This document shows positions 6,603 through 12,215 of a stretch of DNA of 12,215 nucleotides, piece after piece. The translations under genes and the position numbers were made by a program. Under the pieces are notes generated by a model, which made no database searches, had not been told where the DNA came from, and saw nothing but the letters and a program-made list of their open reading frames with translations. Source of the stretch: an uncultured beta proteobacterium (GTDB lineage: Bacteria > Pseudomonadota > Gammaproteobacteria > Burkholderiales > Rhodocyclaceae); assembly GCA_903910495.1 (NCBI GenBank), contig CAIVZW010000173.1:1-12215 (forward strand), read 5' to 3'. The first letter of the stretch is position 1; the number at the start of each line of letters is the position of its first letter.

Positions 6603-6669
6603 GCCTAACGTTCAAAATCACCGGCCTGCGCGGCTTATCGCGCAGGTCCGGTGCATTGCAGGGTTAGCC
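6603..6669 (-). other. attC site of cassette 2
   Basis: A 67-base site. On the minus strand it begins GGCTAAC (6663-6669) and ends GTTAGGC (6603-6609). The stem CACCGG(A)CCTGCGCG pairs perfectly with CGCGCAGGCCGGTG apart from one bulged A, closing a six-base loop. The bulged base is the strand-selection mark typical of attC. Confidence 0.95.
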
Positions 6670-7020
6670 CTTGCATATAAAAACATACGTCTTTGTGCGC
6701 TTCATGAAACCAGCAGCAATAGCTTGATTAAAGTTGGGGTCATGGACGAATTCGAAAGAGCCTGGGCAACTCTTTGCGGCGAACTTGTTTGCAAAGATAT
6801 GAATTCGCTGCGCGATGGAACCTTCCGTTTCCATCATTCCCGGAGCAGCGGTAACCGTCAGCAGGTGTTTGTTGGTGCCAAGAGGTTCATGGGTGAACCC
6901 CACATCACCAGTACCGCCCACCTCAGAACCCGTCTCCAGGGCATTTGGTTGGCGAGTGTAAGAGCATCCTTGCAGCGACACGGCTGCCATGACGGACAGA
7001 AACAACAAGCGATTTAGCAT
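6664..7020 (-). CDS. Small lipoprotein of unknown function
   Basis: A 118-residue protein with lipoprotein signal peptide MLNRLLFLSVMAAVSLQGC, lipobox LQGC, lipidated at Cys19. The mature part includes a GSEVGGTGDVGF stretch. The C-terminal region CPGSFEFVHDPNFNQ...GFMKRTKTYVFIC has two cysteines likely to be bridged; such endings recur in small proteobacterial lipoproteins of unknown role. The open frame continues upstream to 7155, but the start at 7020 has a strong AGAAGGA ribosome site six bases away and gives a proper signal peptide. The TAA stop lies inside the GGCTAAC box of the attC. The upstream gene ends 11 bases before this start and its stop overlaps the ribosome site region, so translation may be coupled. 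Confidence 0.82.
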   Translation of the reverse strand: MLNRLLFLSVMAAVSLQGCSYTRQPNALETGSEVGGTGDVGFTHEPLGTNKHLLTVTAAPGMMETEGSIAQRIHIFANKFAAKSCPGSFEFVHDPNFNQAIAAGFMKRTKTYVFICKG

Positions 7021-7031
7021 TCCAAATCCTT

Positions 7032-7385
7032 CTAATTTGATTGAGGCTGTGTAAGCGTTGGGAGAACAAGAAAGTGCCCTTCTTTTAGCCGTCGCGCTAC
7101 GTGCTTGTGGGACAGGTACGTTGTATTGGGAATGTCCATATCGTGTCCTCGACATGATTGGATTCCACTTTTCATCAAGCTGCGAGATAACAAATGGATC
7201 GGACTTTCAATGCAGTGGTTGCCGTATAGACGGCATAAATCAGCAACTCCGTCGCAGAACTCTTTGGAATAAGTGTTGGCAAAGGGAGCACGATGTGCAT
7301 TCAAGTTGTTGATGTATGTCCCGCTGTACTTCTTGCAGTAGAGAAGAAGTAGTCGTTCTTGCTTTTTGGCTTTGCTACTGAGCAT
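7032..7385 (-). CDS. Unknown 117-residue protein, cassette 2 first gene
   Basis: The frame begins 14 bases after the cassette core site and ends 11 bases before the lipoprotein start, filling the space exactly, which supports it being real. The product is basic at the N-terminus (SSKAKKQER), has several cysteines (YCKKYSG, EFCDG, ADLCRLYGNHC, QSCRGHD) and His residues, and no signal peptide or membrane helix. It may bind a metal, but that is inference from composition only. I recognise no family. No ribosome site is visible before the ATG, so expression may depend on the upstream cassette or leaderless initiation. Its stop TAG lies within the ribosome site region of the next gene. A non-coding leader is the alternative. 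Confidence 0.5.
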   Translation of the reverse strand: MLSSKAKKQERLLLLYCKKYSGTYINNLNAHRAPFANTYSKEFCDGVADLCRLYGNHCIESPIHLLSRSLMKSGIQSCRGHDMDIPNTTYLSHKHVARRLKEGHFLVLPTLTQPQSN

Positions 7386-7399
7386 AGTTATAAAGGGTT

Positions 7400-7468
7400 G
7401 GCTAACGTGGAGGTAACCGGCCTCGCGCGGCTTTTCGCGCGAGGTCCGTGTTGACCGCCGGGTTAGCC
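7400..7468 (-). other. attC site of cassette 1
   Basis: A 69-base site. On the minus strand it begins GGCTAAC (7462-7468) and ends GTTAGCC (7400-7406). The stem CGG(A)CCTCGCGCG pairs perfectly with CGCGCGAGGCCG apart from one bulged A; the loop is AAAAGC. Confidence 0.95.
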
Positions 7469-7477
7469 AGCATCATT

Positions 7478-8467
7478 TCAAAATACCGGACCAGAGTGAT
7501 CTTCGGCATCGGACCCTTTCTCCGCATTCATCGTGTTGAAGAAGCTGCGACGGACCGTTGGATCATGCAGGTCGTAGCTCGCGATATGGTGGTACCCCGG
7601 CTTGCGAAACGACGAAAAGATTCTGGAATTGATTTCCTCGGTATTGATCTCGACTGTGAGTGCCCCGAAGTCGATCTTGTACAGCGCATCGAGAATCTTC
7701 TGGTTCGGGTGCGGAAATCGTTGCTTGTACTTGTCGTTGTACAGAGGCTGGAAGTACCGAATAAGACCAGCCTCAATCAGGGCAATTTGCAAGTCTTCCG
7801 TGACTAGTTCTTGTTGCTTCGCGAGGGCTGCCATTACATCGCGGTCGACCTCAAGCTTCAAAGACTTGTCCCGTCCGTCGAACGAAATGAATGTTTGGGG
7901 CGAATCGAATTGAGCCATGATGATAAGTGCTTCATCGTCAGGTGCATCATTGTTCAAATCTGCCAGCACTTGCTGAAGCGTCGAGTGACTGAGCAATCTA
8001 TCCTTTGCGGAGCGTCGCCCCTCTGCGTACGACATGCCAACGTACGCAACCTCAAGATCCCTGATCGATGGGTCCGCAACGCCATCGCACATGAGGCACA
8101 TCAAATGTGCCGGAATAGTTGTGTATTCCTCCCCATCCTTTACCAGCGTCAATTTGTGATGCGGATAAGGGCTGATTCTCAGTTCATCGGCGTTCGGCTT
8201 GCCCCGAAGGAAGAATTCCGTCTCGGCTGGAATGCCTGCTCTTACATACCTGAAGCGCCCTACCGTCCTTTCCTCGCCGGCCACAATTGAATCTGGCACA
8301 TAGGCTACGCGCGGTCGCTTGACGATCAGGTAAATGTGGCAATTCTCCGCGATCGCGGCGTGCTCGGGTTGGCTATCGACATCTGCGATATTTTTCGGAT
8401 GAAGTACCACGAGATAAGTCGAAAAGAAACCAAGCGCGATTTCGGTAATGTGCTTTCTCTGCGACAT
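7478..8467 (-). CDS. GIY-YIG-like protein, putative nuclease
   Basis: A 329-residue soluble protein, the first cassette gene. In the middle, LEVAYVGMS (Tyr142, Gly144) is followed by KDRLLSHSTLQ (Arg157, His161), then IEAGLIRYFQPLYN (Glu232, Asn244). This order of YxG, R...H, catalytic-type Glu and a PLxN ending is that of the GIY-YIG nuclease fold. A clear GIY strand upstream is not obvious; CLMCDG at 124-129 occupies the place. Residues 1-120 are beta-rich and unlike any domain I know; residues 250-329 are also unassigned. GIY-YIG proteins act in repair, restriction and mobile-element homing, and cassette arrays are known to carry anti-phage genes, so a defence role is possible but unproven. 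AAAGGA lies about ten bases before the ATG. Codon use resembles the other cassettes. Confidence 0.8.
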   Translation of the reverse strand: MSQRKHITEIALGFFSTYLVVLHPKNIADVDSQPEHAAIAENCHIYLIVKRPRVAYVPDSIVAGEERTVGRFRYVRAGIPAETEFFLRGKPNADELRISPYPHHKLTLVKDGEEYTTIPAHLMCLMCDGVADPSIRDLEVAYVGMSYAEGRRSAKDRLLSHSTLQQVLADLNNDAPDDEALIIMAQFDSPQTFISFDGRDKSLKLEVDRDVMAALAKQQELVTEDLQIALIEAGLIRYFQPLYNDKYKQRFPHPNQKILDALYKIDFGALTVEINTEEINSRIFSSFRKPGYHHIASYDLHDPTVRRSFFNTMNAEKGSDAEDHSGPVF

Positions 8468-8486
8468 GCGGAGCGGTTCCTTTGCT

Positions 8487-8562
8487 GGCTAACGTTAAGT
8501 AGACAACCTATTTGACGGGAAGCTTTCCGTCATGACGGAAAACATTGCGTCAATAGTGCTGT
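8487..8562 (-). promoter_or_regulatory. Candidate attI-like or relic attC junction
   Basis: On the minus strand the sequence ACTTAACGTTAGCC leads into cassette 1, as the end of an attI or attC site would. Beyond it lies a hairpin with arms CTATT(T)GACG and CGTCAATAG, one base unpaired, and a perfect inner palindrome TTTCCGTCATGACGGAAA. A matching RYYYAAC box at the far side is not clear (GAAACAG stands where GTTRRRY is expected). I cannot say whether it is a degenerate attC or the remains of attI. Confidence 0.45.
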
Positions 8563-8594
8563 ATAAAACGAAACAGACATGTAAAAAACCAAAT

Positions 8595-8696
8595 TCAATC
8601 ATTGGGGTAACCCAGTTTAGTAGATCCTAAAACAACTTCAATGACGTCATCTTCCGAAAAGGACTTGCCTAGGCTTCCCGCGTCCGAATGTTCCAT
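8595..8696 (-). CDS. Possible 33-residue small protein
   Basis: A short frame beginning MEHSDAGSLGKSFSEDDVIE and ending GYPND. It is supported by a strong ribosome site, AAGGGAG, six bases before the ATG. The product is acidic and soluble with no membrane segment. It could be the start of a longer gene cut off when the region next to the array was rearranged, or a real small protein, or chance. I recognise no family. Confidence 0.3.
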   Translation of the reverse strand: MEHSDAGSLGKSFSEDDVIEVVLGSTKLGYPND

Positions 8697-8884
8697 CAGT
8701 TACTCCCTTATCCCGGACGGTACAGTTTAGCACCAATACTTTATCAGCATATTCCCCAACTTGCTCCGCAGTATTTTCCAATTGGAACTCATCACCCGGC
8801 CATCTCCGGAAGCCGCATGAAATATTGCTTCCATGGCATCGCTCTGCAAGAACGCCGTCCTGCCTGTCTTGTAGAGCGATAGCC

Positions 8885-11800
8885 CTACTCCACCACCACC
8901 TTCCCGTTCGGCGCTTCGCCGAACACTTCCGGCGCGTACATCGCCTCGACGCGCGTCGCCGGCAGCGAGAACTCGCCGGCGTTGTTCAGGCGCAGGCTGT
9001 AGTCGATGACGAAGCGGCCGCGCGGCACATAGCTGTAATAGGCGCGATAGGCGCTGAACGTGCGTTCGACGTAGGCCGGCCAGGCGCGGTTTTCGCCCTT
9101 CGTGCTCTCGCGTTCAGCCATGCCGGCGATGCGCGAATCGCGTCCGTCGCCTTCGCCGAGGATGCGCGCACCGGCCGGGATCGGGTCGTTGAGCACGACC
9201 CAGGACATTTCCTGGTCGGACTCGACGGTCAGCCGCACGCGCCAGACGTCGCCGCGCGTAACCTTGCCGCTCTGCTTCTCCTGTACCGGCGTGACGTCGC
9301 GCGTAACGCGGAAGCCGTTGGCCCGGGGCTCCTTGACCGGCACGGCGGCGAGGACCTGCATCGCCGCCCACGGTTTGCCACTGCCGTCATGCGCGAGTTG
9401 CAGCCTGTCGTTGGCCGTAGCTTTGGCTGGCCACGGCAGCAGCAGCTTGTTCTGCTCGTCTGGCTTGCCGGGCCAGGCGAAGCTCTGCGCCGGAGCCGTA
9501 CCCAGCACGCCGCTGGTGGTACCGCTCACCGCTTCGTTCTCAAAGCTCTTGCCGAACTTGTCGAGCGCGATGCTCGCCCACACGTTGGCCACGGTAGTCA
9601 GCCAGCGTCCGCGCTGCTGGCGCAGCATGGCGCCCTGCACCAGCGCCGGCAGATCGTCCTTCCACGCCGGGTCGTCGATCACCGCTTCGATCAGGCGGAA
9701 GCTGTTGCTGTCGCCGCTGACCATCAGCCACCACCAGTAGTCGGAGCGCTCGCTGGTGAATACCAGACGCCCGCCGACATAGGAGAGCCGGTTGCGCAGT
9801 TCGCGCTCGGCGGCAGCCAGCTTCGCCGCACGCTCCGGCAGACTGCTCAGACGCTTGGCGATGAGATACCAGTCGATCAGCGCCGACGTGGGCAGGCGCG
9901 TCGGCTCGATTTCGAGGCTGGAAAGCGCCGAGAGCGGCGAGTTACCACGCCGGGTGAGCGCTTCAATCGCCGTGAGTTTGCGCACCACGAGATCCCTCTG
10001 TGGCGACCAGTGCTCGGGCTTGATGCGCCCTTCGGCAAACGCGGCGAGGCCGCGCTGCATACGCTGAGCGAGTTCCGGCGGAATGGCGAAAGCGGCGGCG
10101 TGGCTGGCGTCGAGCAGATAGGCGGTGAGCGCCGGGCTGCCGGCGTTGCCCCTGCTGTCTTCTCCGGGGAAGTAACGCGCCAGGCCGTTGTCATCAAGGT
10201 AGGTGGGCATGGCGTCGACCACCTGCTGCCAGCGCGCCTCGTCGCGCAGTCCGATGGCCACCGAAGCCTTCTGCTCCAGGCAGACAAACGGATAATCCTC
10301 GAAGAAGCGCTTCAAACCCGGCGGTGGCGTCGAGAGCTTGGCCGCGAGGCCGACTTCGATGCCGCCGAGCGGGCCGCCCTTGCCGGATACCGCACCGGGT
10401 GGCAGCGCAGCTGGAAGCTCCAGCTTGCCGTCGATACGGGCGAACGTCGCTTGCTGCACGGTGATCGGCACCGCCGGCGCGACCTGCTGCGTGATGCGCA
10501 AGCTGTCCCTGGCGGTGCCGGATTTTTCGCTGGCCTCGAACTCCCAGACCAGCGTGTTGGTTCCTTCGGGCACTTCGGCCGGCCACGTGAGTTCAGCCGC
10601 GCTTTCGGGTTCGAGTTTCACTTCCCGGGTTTCGAGCGAACGATCGCCGACGCCGGTAGAAACGCTGCTCGAGACTCTGGCGGAAACAGACACCGTCATC
10701 GGCAGGGCGATGCCGTTGCGCAGGGTCAGCAGTGCGCTGAAGCGATCCTTCTCGCGTACCAGCGGCGGCAGACCGGAGATGATCTGCAGATCCTGCCGGG
10801 TACGCAGGCTGCCGCTGCCCGTGCCGAAAAAGCCGACGCCGGCATCGGCGACGGCGACCAGTTTGAACTCGCTCAGCGAATCGTTGAGCGGCACGCTGAT
10901 CGTCGCGCTGCCGTTGGCATCGAGCGCCACGCGCGGGTTCCACAGCAGCAGGGTGTCGAACAGTTCGCGCGCCGGGGCGCGGCCACCGCCGCCGCCCGGC
11001 GCTACTGCCTTCTTGCCGAAGTGTCGTTTGCCGATGACCTGAGATTGCGCGGTCGCGGTTTCCACCTGATAGGCACGCGCCGGCAGCATGGCGTCGAGCA
11101 GCTTCCAGCTTTCGTTCGGGCGCAGTTCGAGCAGCGCCTGATCGACGGCGGCAAAGGCAATCTCGGTCCCCGCCGGTACCGGCTTGCCGTCGGGCTGGGT
11201 GACCCTGACCTTGACCAGCGCCTTGTCGCGCGGCCGGTAGTCCTGCTTCTCGGGCGTGACCTCAACCTTGAGCCGGAAGGCCTCGACACCGACTTCGATG
11301 GCCGCCAGGCCGAGCCGGTACGCCGGTTTGGCCAGATCGACGAAAGCCGTCGGTTGCAGCGGATTCCACCAGTCCCTGAACCAGGCCGCCGGCTCGCGCC
11401 AGCCCCAGGTAAAAAACGAATACCATTTGAGCGGCTCGACACGGCCGCGCACGACGAGCACCGAAACAAAGACGTTCGGCCCCCACTCGCCCTTGACCGG
11501 CAGCTCGATCACCGGCTTGAAACGCGAAAGGGCCATGACCTGCGTGTCGACGATGCCGCCGGCTTCGACCGAAACCAGCGCCGTCGCCTCGCGGAAGGGC
11601 GTGCGCACCTGCAAGCGCGCCGTCTCGCCCGGCGCATAGCTGCGCTTCTCGGGAATCACGTCGATACGATCCTGATTGCCGGCGGTGAACCACAGATCGC
11701 CGCCACCCGAGACCCAGTAGCTGGTCCCGGCGTAGGCGACATTGCCTTCCCGGTCGCTCGTCTCGGCGAGCAGATAGACGTTGCCCGGCTCGCTGGTTTT

Positions 11801-12215
11801 CGGTTCGCAAAGGAACTTGCCGCGCGAGTCGCTACGGCCAGTGCAGACGACGCCGAGGTCGGCAAATTCGCTGTGATTTTCGAAGGCGTAGAAGCCGCCG
11901 ACGATGCGTTTGCGGTGGCTGTAGTCGATGCGCCGCTTGGCGCTGACCTTGACCGGCACATCGGCTACCGGCTTGCCCAGCGTATTGAGGACGACGATTT
12001 CGACGGCGCCGTTCTCCTTGACCGACGCCCAATCCCTGACGCGGATACCGGCCACCACGCTGGCCGGCGCCAGTTCGACCGAGCCGTGCAGGGTCTGGAT
12101 CTCGCCGTTCGGATCGGCAAAGCTCATTTCGGCATAGACCTCGCTCGGCCCCTTGACTTTGGCAGGCAGCGGCACGGACAGCTTGCCCGAACCGGCGTTG
12201 TCGAGCGTCACCGGC
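8885..12215 (-). CDS. Bacterial alpha-2-macroglobulin, C-terminal part
   Basis: The frame runs off the right edge; about 1,109 residues are visible, while family members are about 1,500-2,000. It is a periplasmic protease-trapping protein, usually an inner-membrane lipoprotein facing the periplasm. Numbered from the first visible GTG: macroglobulin-type beta domains to about 400, including AFAAVDQALLEL at 352-363; a Gly-rich stretch at 406-410 near the likely bait region; the A2M domain from FDTLLLWNPRVALD at 418; the thioester motif CLEQ at 644-647 (Cys644 and Gln647) in a helical domain; and a C-terminal domain ending MYAPEVFGEAPNGKVVVE. An intact CLEQ suggests the thioester type (like E. 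coli YfhM), whose partner is the penicillin-binding protein PBP1C. The gene for that partner, often next door, is not here. High GC marks it as core chromosome. Confidence 0.92.
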   Translation of the reverse strand, partial: PVTLDNAGSGKLSVPLPAKVKGPSEVYAEMSFADPNGEIQTLHGSVELAPASVVAGIRVRDWASVKENGAVEIVVLNTLGKPVADVPVKVSAKRRIDYSHRKRIVGGFYAFENHSEFADLGVVCTGRSDSRGKFLCEPKTSEPGNVYLLAETSDREGNVAYAGTSYWVSGGGDLWFTAGNQDRIDVIPEKRSYAPGETARLQVRTPFREATALVSVEAGGIVDTQVMALSRFKPVIELPVKGEWGPNVFVSVLVVRGRVEPLKWYSFFTWGWREPAAWFRDWWNPLQPTAFVDLAKPAYRLGLAAIEVGVEAFRLKVEVTPEKQDYRPRDKALVKVRVTQPDGKPVPAGTEIAFAAVDQALLELRPNESWKLLDAMLPARAYQVETATAQSQVIGKRHFGKKAVAPGGGGGRAPARELFDTLLLWNPRVALDANGSATISVPLNDSLSEFKLVAVADAGVGFFGTGSGSLRTRQDLQIISGLPPLVREKDRFSALLTLRNGIALPMTVSVSARVSSSVSTGVGDRSLETREVKLEPESAAELTWPAEVPEGTNTLVWEFEASEKSGTARDSLRITQQVAPAVPITVQQATFARIDGKLELPAALPPGAVSGKGGPLGGIEVGLAAKLSTPPPGLKRFFEDYPFVCLEQKASVAIGLRDEARWQQVVDAMPTYLDDNGLARYFPGEDSRGNAGSPALTAYLLDASHAAAFAIPPELAQRMQRGLAAFAEGRIKPEHWSPQRDLVVRKLTAIEALTRRGNSPLSALSSLEIEPTRLPTSALIDWYLIAKRLSSLPERAAKLAAAERELRNRLSYVGGRLVFTSERSDYWWWLMVSGDSNSFRLIEAVIDDPAWKDDLPALVQGAMLRQQRGRWLTTVANVWASIALDKFGKSFENEAVSGTTSGVLGTAPAQSFAWPGKPDEQNKLLLPWPAKATANDRLQLAHDGSGKPWAAMQVLAAVPVKEPRANGFRVTRDVTPVQEKQSGKVTRGDVWRVRLTVESDQEMSWVVLNDPIPAGARILGEGDGRDSRIAGMAERESTKGENRAWPAYVERTFSAYRAYYSYVPRGRFVIDYSLRLNNAGEFSLPATRVEAMYAPEVFGEAPNGKVVVE

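Larger units (their letters stand above)
3220..8493 (-). mobile_element. Integron gene-cassette array (CALIN-like), six cassettes
   Basis: Five complete attC sites and one half attC separate minus-strand genes in the order expected of an integron: gene then attC, repeated. Transcription-order boundaries are the core site GTTAGCC at 8487-8493, attC at 7400-7468, 6603-6669, 6050-6139, 5460-5528 and 4846-4914, and the half site at 3220-3262. The attC sites share conserved flanks (ATTCAA and CCGGACC on one side, CCGGT and TTCAAACGTTAG on the other) and four share a GCGCGGCTT...CGCGC centre, as in resident chromosomal integrons whose sites are alike. The cassettes look less GC-rich than the macroglobulin gene beside them. 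No integron integrase can be found in the window. Confidence 0.9.
8468..8884. other. Non-coding stretch at the proximal end of the array
   Basis: It contains the core site GTTAGCC (minus strand, 8487-8493) that opens cassette 1. Next comes a large imperfect hairpin: CTATTTGACG at 8508-8517 against CGTCAATAG at 8548-8556, enclosing a perfect 18-base palindrome at 8524-8541. An ATGACGTCAT palindrome is at 8641-8650. This is where attI and a divergent integrase gene would be expected, but no integrase motif is found in any frame. Between 8590 and 8884 only short frames exist; the one with a good ribosome site is listed separately. No confident promoter was found. Confidence 0.6.

Noticed and set aside
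4846..7468. The regularly spaced palindromes as a CRISPR array or phage repeats
   Set aside because: The spacings are gene-sized and unequal, and each repeat has attC boxes at its ends; there are no cas genes.
8727..8834. A 35-codon minus-strand frame (MEAIFHAASG...) that recalls HigA-type antitoxins
   Set aside because: Similarity is limited to about ten residues, the rest diverges, the ribosome site is weak and there is no toxin gene beside it.
8688..8882. A plus-strand frame of 64 codons as an integrase remnant
   Set aside because: No tyrosine-recombinase motif (the R, HxxR or Tyr regions) and no integron-integrase-specific patch can be seen.
8647..8884. A minus-strand frame containing RWPGDEF, resembling the GGDEF motif of diguanylate cyclases
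   Set aside because: Only the GDEF core matches; neither the preceding nor following residues fit the domain, there is no good start, and the frame is short.

Overview
The window looks like chromosome from a Gram-negative proteobacterium, most likely a betaproteobacterium. The flanking genes are GC-rich, the envelope proteins have Gram-negative signal peptides and lipoboxes, and there are REP-like palindromes of the type common in beta- and gammaproteobacteria. No rRNA, tRNA or species marker is present, so the genus is open. Nearly everything is transcribed from the minus strand.

Layout, left to right. (1) Bases 1-2516 are ordinary chromosome on the minus strand: the start of a GFA/CENP-V-type zinc protein (runs off the left edge), a DHPS-like metallo-beta-lactamase-fold hydrolase, an NnrU-family membrane protein, and a LysE-type exporter with its middle missing. 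REP-like palindromes, two of them sharing an unusual 34-base expansion, sit in the gaps on both sides of the hydrolase gene. One pair lies inside an imperfect terminal inverted repeat and resembles a MITE. (2) Bases 2517-3219 hold an AT-rich lipoprotein gene between two short similar motifs. (3) Bases 3220-8493 are an integron gene-cassette array read on the minus strand: five full attC sites, one half attC at the distal end, and six cassettes. (4) Bases 8494-8884 are mostly non-coding and contain a large imperfect hairpin next to the first cassette; no integrase gene is seen. (5) Bases 8885-12215 are the C-terminal 1,100 or so residues of a bacterial alpha-2-macroglobulin with a CLEQ thioester motif.

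The array is the main point of interest. Each cassette is one gene (two in cassettes 2 and 6) followed by an attC site with RYYYAAC/GTTRRRY boxes; at three of the sites a near-perfect stem with one bulged A can be paired by eye. In transcription order the products are: a 329-residue protein with GIY-YIG-like nuclease motifs; an unknown 117-residue Cys-containing protein plus a small lipoprotein; a membrane-anchored protein; a secreted DUF4124 protein; a PEGA-like lipoprotein; and a Tat-exported Acg-family flavin protein with a multi-spanning membrane protein. Apart from the first protein and the 117-residue one, all are predicted to be exported or membrane proteins. With no integrase in the window, this is either a CALIN (attC cluster lacking an integrase) or an array cut off from its platform by rearrangement.
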